Assembly (NCBI GenBank): GCA_944391215.1
Contig: CALXSR010000037.1
Coordinates: forward strand, 1-64,000
Source of the DNA: an uncultured Clostridia bacterium
GTDB taxonomy: Bacteria; Bacillota; Dehalobacteriia; UBA4068; CALXSR01
DNA length: 64,000 nt
Direction of reading: 5' to 3'
The notes beneath the pieces were generated by a model. It was given only the letters and a program-made list of their open reading frames with translations, was not told the DNA's origin and searched no databases. The first letter of the stretch is position 1, and each line of letters opens with the position of its first letter. Positions 25,656-35,021 of the stretch are shown piece by piece. A program made the translations under genes and the position numbers.

Positions 25656-27335
25656 TTATTCCGTCATATGGTCAATGGTAGCACCCGGCGCCACCATTGG
25701 CAAAACATTTTCATCATCTTCCACTCTTACATCTAAAAAGATTGGCCCGGGACAATTTTTTGCTTCCGTAATGGCTTTGGCCAAATCTTCTCTTTTTTCC
25801 ACTTTTATGCCTTTGGCGTCCATGGCTTCCGCCAAACGAGCAAAATCAGTTCCTTTTTCATGTTTCGAACCGCTGTAACGGTTGCCAAAGAACATTCTTT
25901 GCCATTGCCTTACCATACCCAAACCGCGATTATTTAAAATAACCACTTTAATAGGCAGTTCGTATTCGGAAGCCGTAGCAATTTCTTGGCAATTCATCAT
26001 AATGCTGCCATCCCCGGATACCATCCACACTTCTTTTCCTGGCTTGGCCAACTGCGCCCCAATGGCAGCCGGCAAACCATAACCCATGGTGCCCAAACCG
26101 CCGGAAGTAATAAAACTACGCGGTTCCTGGAAATTACAATACTGGGCAGTCCACATTTGATGTTGCCCCACGTCTGTTACCACAATTGCATCTTCTTCTT
26201 TGGCACCGTCAATGGCTTTGATGACTTCTTGCGGTTTCAACAGACCGGTCGCATTTTTGGGATACGGCAAGGGATGATCCAATTTCCAGGTCATAACCTG
26301 ATCTTGCCAAGCTTGCAACCCTTGCGGATTGACTTCCGCCAAATTGGCAAACAAAGGCAAGGACCACGCCAAATCACCAGGTACCCGTAAAGGCGTATGC
26401 ACATTTTTATTGATTTCCGACACATCCACATCAAAGTGCGCAATTTGCGCATGGGGGGCAAACCCCTTAATTTCACCGGTTACCCGGTCATCAAAACGAA
26501 CCCCTAAGCCAAGTAACAAATCACATTCGGTAATAGCCATATTGGCAGCATAAGTACCATGCATGCCGGGCATGCCCAAATGGAATTTTTCCCGGGTAGG
26601 ATAGCCGGATAATCCCATTAAGCTGGCCACTACCGGAATACCTGTTTTTTCAGCCAAATGCCGGAAAGCGTCCGTCATATTCGCGGAAACCAAACCGCCG
26701 CCAATGAAAAACAACGGTTTTTTGGCATTGCGCAAAGCGTTCACAACCGCTTGCACATCCTCTTCCCGACCAGCATATAAAGGGCGATACCCTTTCATAT
26801 GCAGTTCTTCCTCTGTGGCTTCCACATGAGTAGTTTTTTCCACTTGAATATTTTTAGGAATATCAATCACCACCGGGCCTGGACGGCCGCTAGCAGCAAT
26901 ATGAAAAGCCTTGGCAATTACCCGCGGCAACTGTTCCACCTGACGCAGGAGGAAATTGTGTTTGGTAATGGGCGTAGTAATCCCAACAATATCCGCTTCC
27001 TGGAAAGAATCTTTCCCAATCATGACTCTTGGTACCTGACAGGTAATGCAAACCAAAGGCACCGAATCCATATTGGCAGTGGCAATACCAGTAATTAAAT
27101 TGGTTGCCCCCGGACCGGACGTGGAAATGCAAACGCCAACCTTTCCCGTGGCTCTTGCATAGCCGTCGGCAGCATGAACCGCGCCTTGTTCATGGCGCGT
27201 TAAAATATGACGGATACCGCTATCATATAAAGCATCATATAAAGGCAAAGCTTGACCGCCCGGATAACCGAAAACGGTATCAACGCCTGCTTTTTTCAAA
27301 GCGTTTACAACGATTTGTGCACCAGTTAACTCCAT
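25656..27335 (-). CDS. ilvB: Acetolactate synthase large (catalytic) subunit
   Basis: 559 aa ThDP enzyme that makes 2-acetolactate from pyruvate, or acetohydroxybutyrate, for valine, leucine and isoleucine. Features are GYPGGQALPLYDAL, the cofactor-activating Glu in TRHEQGAVHAADGYARATG, and the ThDP/Mg motif VSGDGSIMMNCQE...ILNN near residue 440. Standard length. ATG follows GAGGAGG. Other pathway genes are not adjacent. Confidence 0.96.
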   Translation of the reverse strand: MELTGAQIVVNALKKAGVDTVFGYPGGQALPLYDALYDSGIRHILTRHEQGAVHAADGYARATGKVGVCISTSGPGATNLITGIATANMDSVPLVCITCQVPRVMIGKDSFQEADIVGITTPITKHNFLLRQVEQLPRVIAKAFHIAASGRPGPVVIDIPKNIQVEKTTHVEATEEELHMKGYRPLYAGREEDVQAVVNALRNAKKPLFFIGGGLVSANMTDAFRHLAEKTGIPVVASLMGLSGYPTREKFHLGMPGMHGTYAANMAITECDLLLGLGVRFDDRVTGEIKGFAPHAQIAHFDVDVSEINKNVHTPLRVPGDLAWSLPLFANLAEVNPQGLQAWQDQVMTWKLDHPLPYPKNATGLLKPQEVIKAIDGAKEEDAIVVTDVGQHQMWTAQYCNFQEPRSFITSGGLGTMGYGLPAAIGAQLAKPGKEVWMVSGDGSIMMNCQEIATASEYELPIKVVILNNRGLGMVRQWQRMFFGNRYSGSKHEKGTDFARLAEAMDAKGIKVEKREDLAKAITEAKNCPGPIFLDVRVEDDENVLPMVAPGATIDHMTE

Positions 27336-27385
27336 TTTTCCTCCTCACAATCTTATTAAAATACGCTCTTTTGGGTATAAAAAAA

Positions 27386-27406
27386 GGAACCCAACTGAAG
27401 AGTTCT
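27386..27406 (-). terminator. Terminator-like hairpin in the ilvB leader
   Basis: Six-bp stem GAACTC/GGGTTC followed on the minus strand by seven T residues. If the promoter just upstream is right, the stem starts almost at +1, which is too early for classical attenuation. Confidence 0.4.
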
Positions 27407-27410
27407 TTTT

Positions 27411-27438
27411 ATTATAACACTTTTCGCAGTTTTAGCAA
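27411..27438 (-). promoter_or_regulatory. Probable ilvBN promoter
   Basis: TTGCTA (27438-27433) and TATAAT (27416-27411) with a 16-base spacer, about 75 bases before ilvB. Confidence 0.5.
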
Positions 27439-27543
27439 TAGATTTTATGATTTGGCTGGCTTTTCCTCCTTTTCCCCTTTTTCTTTTCTTGTGCGAAAAA
27501 CAAGGGTATGATACACTAAATATAATGAAAAAGGAGGGGTTTT

Positions 27544-27846
27544 ATGATTCGACATTTGGTAGGTTGGCGTTGGCAGGAACAGCTAAACACGCCACAAAAA
27601 GAACAAGCAGCAAAATTATTGCAAGAAAAATTCGCTCAATTAAAAGATAAAATTCCCGGCGCCGAATGGATGCAGCTAGAAATCAACATGCTTTCCACCA
27701 GCGCTTTTGATCTTGTTTTAAATACTGTTTTTGCCACGGAAGAAGATTTAAAAGCGTATCAAAAAAATCCCGATCACGAAGCGGTCGCCGCCATTGTTCG
27801 CACCTATACAAAGGATAAAACCGTTATCGATTTTGTGGAGGCATAA
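27544..27846 (+). CDS. Dabb (stress-responsive A/B barrel) domain protein
   Basis: 100 aa, one dimeric ferredoxin-like barrel. It begins MIRHLVGWRWQEQL, and later shows DLVLNTVFATEEDLKAYQKN and PDHEAVAAIV, the Dabb pattern. Enzymatic role unknown. ATG follows GGAGGGG. The next gene starts immediately after its stop. Confidence 0.85.
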   Translation: MIRHLVGWRWQEQLNTPQKEQAAKLLQEKFAQLKDKIPGAEWMQLEINMLSTSAFDLVLNTVFATEEDLKAYQKNPDHEAVAAIVRTYTKDKTVIDFVEA

Positions 27847-28275
27847 ATGGATTGGCAAATGCAATATGATCCGCAGCAACAGCCTTCTTGCCAGCAAATG
27901 GGACAATGGATACAAAATTCGCTTTGGCAAGAATTTTGTCATACTATTGAAACGCAATATGCCATCGCGCCACATTTTTCCTATAGTAAATGCAGTATGA
28001 TGCCTGGATGGAATATTAAATATAAAAAAAGCGGCAAAGCGCTTTGTACCTTATACCCGCAAAAGGGCTATTTTTATTGCTTGCTTGTGATTGGCAACAA
28101 AGAGCAACCGGATGCCGACTTGTTATTGCCCACGTTAAGCCCAGCCATGCAAGAACTTTACCGGAATACGCCAAATAAAAATGGCCGTTGGCTGCTGATT
28201 CCAATTGCCAACCGCACCATGATGCAGGACGCTGAAAAGTTGATCGCCATACGGACGATAAAGAAAAACCGCTGA
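27847..28275 (+). CDS. DUF3788-family protein
   Basis: 142 aa. The central WNIKYKKSGKALCTLYPQKG and FYCLLVIGNKE match the DUF3788 pattern; its fold and function are unknown. It starts one codon after the Dabb gene stop with GGAGGC as ribosome binding site, so the two are translated from one message. A terminator follows. Confidence 0.72.
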   Translation: MDWQMQYDPQQQPSCQQMGQWIQNSLWQEFCHTIETQYAIAPHFSYSKCSMMPGWNIKYKKSGKALCTLYPQKGYFYCLLVIGNKEQPDADLLLPTLSPAMQELYRNTPNKNGRWLLIPIANRTMMQDAEKLIAIRTIKKNR

Positions 28276-28291
28276 TACACAGCGGTTTTTT
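28264..28291 (+). terminator. Terminator of the Dabb-DUF3788 pair
   Basis: 11-bp stem AAAAACCGCTG/CAGCGGTTTTT; overlaps the end of the DUF3788 gene. Confidence 0.88.
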
Positions 28292-28359
28292 GTTCTTTTG
28301 TTCTCATGCTACTGTTTCCATTCGGCACCAACAGATAACAGATACTGTTCAACAGTTCT

Positions 28360-28400
28360 ATTAGAAGGCATGTGCTCTATCCAACTGAGCTACAGACACA
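28360..28400 (-). pseudogene. 5' half of a tRNA (Arg-TCT-like), truncated after the anticodon loop
   Basis: Reverse strand reads GTGTCTGTAGCTCAGTTGG then ATAGAGCACATGCCTTCTAA: a good D-arm, 5' anticodon stem and loop with TCT at the anticodon. The bases that follow neither close the anticodon stem nor provide a T-arm or acceptor 3' strand. This is a tRNA fragment rather than a gene, alone in the gap 28276-28539. Confidence 0.6.
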
Positions 28401-28539
28401 TATTGCGTTTTGGTGCACCGTTCAAAGTTCTCTTAGGAGGAAGGTAAGAACCGTTCCATCCACTTTTCCTTCAACCCGGCATGATCTTTTTTAATTGCTT
28501 TTATGCCATCATTATGATCAGATAAAAAGTTCCTTCCCT

Positions 28540-29721
28540 TTAATAATTTTCTTTCCGTACTTCAAAATAACTTTGCGCATATCCGCAAACCGGACAAACC
28601 TGCGGCGCTTTTTTACCCATCACCAAGTGGCCGCAAACTCGGCATTCCCACATGGTTTCTTCTCCTTTGGCAAATACCTGCTGCATTTCCACATTATTTA
28701 ATAATTTCCGATACCGCTCTTCATGCGATTTTTCAATCGCCGCCACTCTTTTGAATTTGGCGGCCAATTCCGGGAAGCCTTCTTCTTCGGCGTCTTTGGC
28801 AAAGCGGGCATACATATCGGTCCACTCATAATTTTCCCCTTCGGCCGCCGCCAAAAGATTTTGCGCCGTGTTGCCCAAACCTGCCAACGCTTCAAACCAA
28901 ATACGGGCATGTTCCTGCTCGTTACGAGCGGTTTGTTCAAAAATAGCCGCCAGTTGTTCATACCCTTCTTGTTTGGCAATTTGGGCAAAATAAGTATATT
29001 TCCCCCGGGCCTGGCTTTCACCGGCAAAGGCTTCTTTCAGGTTCTTTTCGGTTTTCGTCCCGGCATATTTATTTTCAGCTTTTTGCGTTTCTTCCACTTT
29101 CACAAAAACAGAAGCCGGTTGTTTGCAACGCGGGCATTTAAAATCTTCCGTCATGGGTCCTTCATGAATATAACCACATACCGTACAACGCCATTTTTCC
29201 ATTTTTATTTCCTCCGTTTTTTCTATTTTATCATTTGGATGAAAACTTGCTAACAATTTTTCCGCCGCCGCTTTGGGGAAATCAGCCGGCGCATTTTGCA
29301 GTAAAGATTGCAAAAAGTCATGCGCGTTACCGCTTTGCGGCAACATAAAACCGGCCTCCCGCACCACGTCTTCCGCCATTAAACGATTGGAACGCACCAA
29401 AGCCTGCGCCAGTTGTTTTAAAATAGGATTTTGCGCGCTTGCCGCCAATTGACGGGCCGCAACCTCTTGCTCGGCTTTGCTTTTCACAATAGCTTGTAAC
29501 TTTTGCACTACCGCTTCTTTTTTTACTTGTTGCGGCGGCAACTGATCCGCTTCCGGTAATATGGAAAGCGCGCCGGAAGGGCAAGCCTTAACGCAAGCGC
29601 CGCAACCAATACATTTGCTTTTATCTACCTGGCCATTTTCCGTATCCGTAGCACCGGTTGGACAAACGTATAAACAAAGACAATCTTTGGTACATAATCT
29701 TAAATTTCTTACCGCATACAT
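28540..29721 (-). CDS. Ferredoxin-rubredoxin-rubrerythrin-rubredoxin fusion
   Basis: 393 aa redox protein. Residues 1-60 form a two-cluster ferredoxin: [12 protein letters not shown] has unusual spacing, [12 protein letters not shown] is canonical. A helical linker (about 70-165) precedes a rubredoxin site ([10 protein letters not shown]...CPRCK). A ferritin-like diiron domain with ExxH pairs EQEHAR and EKSHEER follows, and a second rubredoxin site (CRVCGHL...CPVCGY) ends the protein. Rubrerythrins reduce peroxide in anaerobes. The added ferredoxin could supply electrons internally. It lies 4 bases after the double-rubredoxin gene. Confidence 0.88.
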   Translation of the reverse strand: MYAVRNLRLCTKDCLCLYVCPTGATDTENGQVDKSKCIGCGACVKACPSGALSILPEADQLPPQQVKKEAVVQKLQAIVKSKAEQEVAARQLAASAQNPILKQLAQALVRSNRLMAEDVVREAGFMLPQSGNAHDFLQSLLQNAPADFPKAAAEKLLASFHPNDKIEKTEEIKMEKWRCTVCGYIHEGPMTEDFKCPRCKQPASVFVKVEETQKAENKYAGTKTEKNLKEAFAGESQARGKYTYFAQIAKQEGYEQLAAIFEQTARNEQEHARIWFEALAGLGNTAQNLLAAAEGENYEWTDMYARFAKDAEEEGFPELAAKFKRVAAIEKSHEERYRKLLNNVEMQQVFAKGEETMWECRVCGHLVMGKKAPQVCPVCGYAQSYFEVRKENY

Positions 29722-29725
29722 GGCA

Positions 29726-30409
29726 TTACCCCCTTTGCACTTTCATAATTTTCAATTTTGGTACTTTGCAAACCGGGCAAATTGCCGGCGGCTCCTCTCC
29801 CACATAAACAAAACCGCAGACATCGCAAACCCAAACATTGGTGTTTTCCAAAAAACCGTCGCCTTCTTTTTCATAGCGGCTTAAAAGAGAAGCCAAAATG
29901 CGGCTTACTTTTTCGCTCCACACCAAAACGCGTAAAGCGCCGCGATCCCCCATTTTTTTTGCTGTTTCCTGCGCTGTTGGGAATTGGTTTTGCAAATCAT
30001 CCTCTATTTTTGCCAATAAAGCGGATACGGAAGCATCCAATGCTGTTTTGCTTTTGGCCTGGTAATAATCGGCTAATTGCATAAAAAGCGCTTCCTCTTC
30101 TGGCAGATATTGTTGCCGGCAACCCCGGGCCAAATTGGAACAAAGTGCGCTCACTTCCGCAAAGGACATTTCCCGCAAGGCTTCCGCCGCCTGATTTTCT
30201 TCTTCCGCAACAGGAGAAATAAAAGGAGTTTCTTGCTTGTCTATCTCTTCTTCTTGCAACTGAAATTCTGCCTTGGACGCGCCGCATATGGGACAAACCC
30301 AATTTTCCGGCAAGGCTTCCCACTTGGTGCCAGGAGCAATCCCGGCGTCCGGCAAACCAGCGGCTTCATCATAAACAAAACCGCAAACAGAACATACATA
30401 TTTTTTCAT
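29726..30409 (-). CDS. Double-rubredoxin protein with helical spacer
   Basis: 227 aa. A full rubredoxin domain at the N-terminus ([19 protein letters not shown]...CPICGA) and a short rubredoxin-like site at the C-terminus ([20 protein letters not shown]) flank about 120 residues of helices. The helical part weakly resembles a ferritin-like or rubrerythrin body without clear metal ligands. ATG at 30409 follows GGAGGTG. Coupled to the downstream fusion gene, it probably passes electrons to that peroxidase. Confidence 0.82.
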   Translation of the reverse strand: MKKYVCSVCGFVYDEAAGLPDAGIAPGTKWEALPENWVCPICGASKAEFQLQEEEIDKQETPFISPVAEEENQAAEALREMSFAEVSALCSNLARGCRQQYLPEEEALFMQLADYYQAKSKTALDASVSALLAKIEDDLQNQFPTAQETAKKMGDRGALRVLVWSEKVSRILASLLSRYEKEGDGFLENTNVWVCDVCGFVYVGEEPPAICPVCKVPKLKIMKVQRG

Positions 30410-30604
30410 CCACGCCACCTCCGCTTTCTATTTTTATATTTTTACTATATCATAAACCATTATCGGATACTGTAACAAAATTATATAAATAAAAAATTGT
30501 TTTGATTGATTGCTGCTTAGGAAAACCAGTAATTTAGAATTTTATTGATTTTAGTTTAAATTTACTGATAATAATTGCCAATAAAAAGATGGATTTTTAT
30601 GAAA

Positions 30605-30637
30605 AACAGCATCTTATAGCTTATATAAGATGCTGTT
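30605..30637 (-). terminator. Terminator of pckA
   Basis: 14-bp perfect stem with a five-base loop and a minus-strand T-run. The rest of 30410-30672 is AT-rich, with no gene seen. Confidence 0.9.
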
Positions 30638-30672
30638 GGTAAAACTTTGCTCGCGTTTTATGAAGCGATCCG

Positions 30673-32256
30673 TTATTTACTGGTTTTGGGACCGGCTGCC
30701 GCAATTTCCGGGGCAACGCCTTTTAATTTTACAAAGTTTTCGGCAAATAAATCGGCCAAATGCTGCGCCGCTTGATCATAAGCCGCTTTATCTTGCCAAG
30801 TATTTTTGGGATTTAAAATATCGCTTGGTACCCCCGGGCAAGTTTTGGGTACAGAAACATTGAAAATAGGGTGGTTTTCATATTCGACATCTCTTAAAGA
30901 ACCATTTAAAGCGGCCGTTACCATAGCCCGTGTATAGGCTAAATTCATCCGTTTGCCCACCCCATAAGCGCCGCCGGTCCAACCGGTATTTAACAAATAA
31001 ACCTGCGCGCCGGTTTGGTCAATTTTTTCCCGCAATAATTCCGCATACACACCGGCTTTGCGCGGTAAGAAAGGCGCCCCGAAACCAGCGGAAAAAGTGG
31101 CTTGCGGTTCGGTAATGCCGCGTTCCGTACCTGCTAATTTGCTGGTATAACCGGAAAGATAATGATAACTAGCTTGATTGCGATCTAATTTTGCAACAGG
31201 TGGCAATACCCCAAAGGCATCCGCTGTTAAGAAAATAACCGTTTTGGGATGGCCGCCGCAACCGCCTGCCACAAAACCAGGGATATAAGTAATCGGATAA
31301 CCGGCCCGCGTATTTTCCGTCAAGGTTTTATCATCATAATCAGGGATTCTGGTCGTATCGTCTAAAATAACATTTTCTAAAACCGTACCAAATTGGATTG
31401 CATTCCAAATTTGCGGTTCCCCTTCTTGGGAAAGGCGAATGGTTTTGGCATAGCAACCGCCTTCGAAATTAAAAATACCATCGGAAGACCAACCATGTTC
31501 GTCATCGCCAATTAAAAAGCGTTCCGGATCGGCAGAAAGGGTTGTTTTTCCGGTACCGGACAAACCGAAAAATAAAGCCGTATCGCCGTCTTTGCCCATA
31601 TTGGCCGAACAATGCATCGGGCAAATATCTTTTTCCGGCAAGAAATAATTCATTAAGCTAAAGCAAGATTTTTTCATTTCGCCGCCGTAGCTGGTACCGC
31701 CGATGATGATTTTTTTATCGGCAATCGCCATAATGACGAATGCTTCGCTATGCGTCCCATCTATTTGCGGATCTGCTTGAAAACCAGGCGCGCAAATCAT
31801 ATGAAATTGGGGCACAAAGTTTTGTAACTCTTCCTCCGTAGGACGGCAAAGCAAGTTTTGAATGAATAAATTTTGCCAAGCATATTGATTGATGATGCGA
31901 ATGGGCAAACGATGTTTTTTATCATTGCCAATATAACCATCAAAAACAAACACATCGCGATCCTGCAAATAGGCTTCCAAACGGTCTTTTAAACGCATAT
32001 ATTTGCTTTCTTCTATGGGCATATTAACAGAGCCCCAGTCCACAGTATCATGCACATCTGGTGTATCCACAATAAAACGGTCTTTGGGAGAGCGACCGGT
32101 ATATTTCCCGGTGGCCACTCTTAAGGCCCCATTAGCGGCCAATTCGCCTTCGCCGCGCCGCAAGGCTTCTTCCACCAACTGCGCCGGGCTTAAATTATGG
32201 TAAACATTCGCGACAAAATTTAAGCCAACTTGGGCCAAATCTTCTCTTTGAAACAT
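30673..32256 (-). CDS. pckA: Phosphoenolpyruvate carboxykinase (ATP)
   Basis: 527 aa, the usual size of the ATP-dependent enzyme interconverting oxaloacetate + ATP with PEP + CO2 + ADP. Motifs are GRSPKDRFIVD, the P-loop GLSGTGKTTLSAD, the metal site IGDDEHGW and the substrate-loop TRAGYPI. In anaerobes the enzyme often runs toward oxaloacetate formation. Monocistronic, with terminators on both sides. Confidence 0.97.
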   Translation of the reverse strand: MFQREDLAQVGLNFVANVYHNLSPAQLVEEALRRGEGELAANGALRVATGKYTGRSPKDRFIVDTPDVHDTVDWGSVNMPIEESKYMRLKDRLEAYLQDRDVFVFDGYIGNDKKHRLPIRIINQYAWQNLFIQNLLCRPTEEELQNFVPQFHMICAPGFQADPQIDGTHSEAFVIMAIADKKIIIGGTSYGGEMKKSCFSLMNYFLPEKDICPMHCSANMGKDGDTALFFGLSGTGKTTLSADPERFLIGDDEHGWSSDGIFNFEGGCYAKTIRLSQEGEPQIWNAIQFGTVLENVILDDTTRIPDYDDKTLTENTRAGYPITYIPGFVAGGCGGHPKTVIFLTADAFGVLPPVAKLDRNQASYHYLSGYTSKLAGTERGITEPQATFSAGFGAPFLPRKAGVYAELLREKIDQTGAQVYLLNTGWTGGAYGVGKRMNLAYTRAMVTAALNGSLRDVEYENHPIFNVSVPKTCPGVPSDILNPKNTWQDKAAYDQAAQHLADLFAENFVKLKGVAPEIAAAGPKTSK

Positions 32257-32298
32257 GAAAAATTCACTCCTATCTCAATTCATAAATCTATTATAAAG

Positions 32299-32327
32299 AA
32301 AAAAGCGTTGCAAAACAACGCTTTTCT
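32299..32327 (-). terminator. Terminator of the GH18 gene
   Basis: 10-bp stem AAAAGCGTTG/CAACGCTTTT followed by a T-rich run on either strand. It lies between the GH18 stop and the pckA start. Confidence 0.85.
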
Positions 32328-32342
32328 TTCTTTTTTCCTGGC

Positions 32343-33740
32343 TTACTTGCCTTGAATAGCTTGCCAAATGCTATCATCAAAACGGCCCAACCGCCATACG
32401 GCGACACCGCCTACGCGATATTGCCGCGCCAAATCGGTTTTTTGCCGAATGCTCTGTTCGTCTTCAAAATAAACGGTTTGTTTCACACCATTGGCGTCCG
32501 TATAAGTAAAATAAGGCACTCCTGCTACCGGATCTCTTAAAATTTCAGCGCCATACCGCTGTGCTAAAGTATAACAATCATCAAAGAAAACCGCACCGCC
32601 AGTGCCGGTTTCCGGCCAACGCCGGCCATAAGCGCCAATCCCCATAATCAATTTTTGCCGCGGGATATACTGCAATAAATATTGCAAACTTTCTTCCACC
32701 CAATCGGCTCCGGCAATCGGTCCGGGTTCGCCGCCATTATAATGTTGATCGTACATCATAATAATACATTGATCCGCATACCGGGCTAAATTTTCATAAT
32801 CCAACTTATCCAGCCAAGTTTGGTTGGCATTGGTACGACAGGTTAAAGAAAGAGATAATAAATAGTCCGGCCCCATCGCTTCCTTTAATTCCTTTACAAA
32901 GGCCACATAAGCGTCGCGGGAAGAAACCGATAACGATTCAATATCCAAATCCACCCCACGATGTCCGGTTTCCTGCAATAAATCCATAATATTGGTAATG
33001 GCTGTCGCTCGTAAAGAAGGATCGTTAAACACTTTATCCGTAATATTTTTATCAAAACCGGTAATGAGCAACAAAGGCGTAATGCCATTTTCCTGGGCTA
33101 CCGTCATCCCTTGGCTTTCGAATTTATCAGCGGAAAAATAGTCCTTTTTCCCAATCGTCCCATCCGCCTTTAGCTGATAACCGAAATGGATCACTTGATT
33201 CATCCCCGGTAAATTTTGCAAAGCGTCCAAAGAATAGGAATCATAATAATAACCGATATAACGGAAATTACTTGCATTCCCACTACGGCTAGCAACCACC
33301 ACCCGGTTGCTTTCCGGCACCCAATCAACGGTAGCATCTAAATTTTCCGATACAAAGCGAATGGGCACAAAGGTACGGCCGCCAACTTCCTTGGCCACAA
33401 CATCCATCGTAACTTCTGTCCCGTCCACCAAAGCGATATTAGAATTCATGGTTAATTCCACCAAACGGCCACCCAAATAAACGCGGGCAATGCCAGGATT
33501 GGCATCATCCGGTTCCTGCCATTCCAAAGTGGCGCCCAAAGGTTCGGTTACAAAACGGATGGGCACCAAAACCCGATCGTTTTCCATAAAAGGCGCAACA
33601 TCCGGCGTTACCGGCAAATTATCTACCACAATATTGATGGCGTGATCGTCCGCAAAAGCCAGGGGCCCGATGCTGACCATCAACAAACAAAAAGCCATAA
33701 CCAACCAAAAAAGACGCTTTTTGCTTTTTTTCTTTTCCAT
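32343..33740 (-). CDS. Secreted GH18-family protein with stalk domain
   Basis: 465 aa. Signal peptide to about residue 30; a copper-amine-oxidase-like domain at about 34-150 (RVLVPIRFVTEPLG and RTFVPIRFVSENLD). A GH18 TIM barrel follows with the catalytic DxxDxE as GVDLDIES and the late barrel motif GIGAYGRRW. Relatives of the YaaH type cleave glucosaminidic bonds in wall or spore peptidoglycan; a chitinase is possible. ATG at 33740 follows GGGG. Confidence 0.87.
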   Translation of the reverse strand: MEKKKSKKRLFWLVMAFCLLMVSIGPLAFADDHAINIVVDNLPVTPDVAPFMENDRVLVPIRFVTEPLGATLEWQEPDDANPGIARVYLGGRLVELTMNSNIALVDGTEVTMDVVAKEVGGRTFVPIRFVSENLDATVDWVPESNRVVVASRSGNASNFRYIGYYYDSYSLDALQNLPGMNQVIHFGYQLKADGTIGKKDYFSADKFESQGMTVAQENGITPLLLITGFDKNITDKVFNDPSLRATAITNIMDLLQETGHRGVDLDIESLSVSSRDAYVAFVKELKEAMGPDYLLSLSLTCRTNANQTWLDKLDYENLARYADQCIIMMYDQHYNGGEPGPIAGADWVEESLQYLLQYIPRQKLIMGIGAYGRRWPETGTGGAVFFDDCYTLAQRYGAEILRDPVAGVPYFTYTDANGVKQTVYFEDEQSIRQKTDLARQYRVGGVAVWRLGRFDDSIWQAIQGK

Positions 33741-33893
33741 GTTCTATTCCCCTTTTTCTTCCTAAATTCTACTTTTTTATGTTTTCTTATTATATCACTT
33801 TTCTTAAGACGACGGCAAATGCCCTTTTGTTTCCGGCAGTAGAGAGCGCAAAAAGGGGGATACCCCTATAAAGCTTGTTTTTTATCCTAAAAA

Positions 33894-33926
33894 AAGGCCC
33901 TGCTTTTTTTAAGCGAGGCCTTTTTA
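33894..33926 (-). terminator. Terminator of the GerMN gene
   Basis: AAAAAGGCC...GGCCTTTTT stem with a small internal mismatch, followed on the minus strand by a T-run. Confidence 0.8.
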
Positions 33927-33946
33927 CCAAAATTTCACAGACGATA

Positions 33947-34942
33947 TTATTGTACCAAATTAAGCGGTCTATTCGGCGCTAGCGGGCTTCTGATATCGCT
34001 GCCCTCCAACAAAGAATCCACCTTTTCCCCGTCAATTAAAATTTGTACCGTAACAATATCCTCAAACTGGGTTAAGGTATATACCAAACTATCGATCATC
34101 ATGGTTTCAAAAGCAGTGCCGCCGCCATAACCCAAAATCTCTTTGGAAAAATCAACTGTGGCAACACCGTCTTTTACGGTAAAATGATTGCATTTGGTAC
34201 CTTTCCAAAACACATTGGACAAACCGCTTTTGGCAGGCGGCCCCGCCAGCAAAGCTTCTACCGCTTCCTGCGGTAAATTTTCCCCTTTGGTTTTTTGGGT
34301 TACCGGCACCAAGTACATAGCCTCTCCATCGCTATAATAAGTAGTTAACAGCACATCCTCTTCTTTGGGGCTGCGATTTTTGGGATAATAATTAATCGGC
34401 CCGACGGTAACGGGCAGTTTTTCACCGCCTAGTTTTTCTAAAGTTTCGCCGTCCACCACCAAAGCCAGCTGGTTAATGCCAGCGGGTAAAGAGCTTTTTA
34501 TACTAGCAGCAATGGCGGCAATCCCAATTTCCGCTTTTTCTTTTTCTATCGTTAACAGTTCAGAAGTAAATTCCGCATAAACCGTATCTTCCTGCACATA
34601 AAGATCTTTTAATTTTACCCCTTCCGGAAAAGGCGTTTCCACATAATCATTGGGCGCACCAGCTAATAATTTGGTTAAAGATACAAAAGCGCATTCTTTG
34701 GTTTCATTTACTGCAATCGTCAAAGGCACCAAATTACTAAAATCCGTCGTTGTATAATAAACGGGCACTTCCGTTACTGCATTTTCGGTCACCAATTCCG
34801 TACGCGGAGCGGGATCCGGTCTTAAATCCTGCGGATTGTCTTTTTCTTTATCTTTACAAGCGCACAACGCAAACAAAACAAAAACCGTCAAAAACAAGAA
34901 AGATATTTGCTTGCCGATACGCCCTTTTTGGCCTTTCCTCAT
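33947..34942 (-). CDS. GerMN-domain lipoprotein
   Basis: 331 aa. Lipoprotein-type signal ending FALCAC (Cys about 29), then two GerMN-like repeats: about 60-170 (SNLVPLTIAVNETKECAFVS onward) and about 190-325 (EAMYLVPVTQKT ... GTAFETMMIDSLVYTLTQFE). GerM of Bacillus has this double domain and is needed for sporulation and germination, but such proteins also occur in non-sporing bacteria. ATG at 34942. Confidence 0.85.
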   Translation of the reverse strand: MRKGQKGRIGKQISFLFLTVFVLFALCACKDKEKDNPQDLRPDPAPRTELVTENAVTEVPVYYTTTDFSNLVPLTIAVNETKECAFVSLTKLLAGAPNDYVETPFPEGVKLKDLYVQEDTVYAEFTSELLTIEKEKAEIGIAAIAASIKSSLPAGINQLALVVDGETLEKLGGEKLPVTVGPINYYPKNRSPKEEDVLLTTYYSDGEAMYLVPVTQKTKGENLPQEAVEALLAGPPAKSGLSNVFWKGTKCNHFTVKDGVATVDFSKEILGYGGGTAFETMMIDSLVYTLTQFEDIVTVQILIDGEKVDSLLEGSDIRSPLAPNRPLNLVQ

Positions 34943-35021
34943 GGTTTTGAAATGCCTCCTTTCGCCGTATCTAAATACCTTTCTCTTTATGCAAAAGAAA
35001 TCCTTCTTTTTTCCGATTCTT

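Noticed and set aside
27336-27440. T-box or leader-peptide attenuator for ilvBN
   Set aside because: The leader is under 80 bases, without a T-box sequence or a Leu/Val/Ile-rich short peptide.
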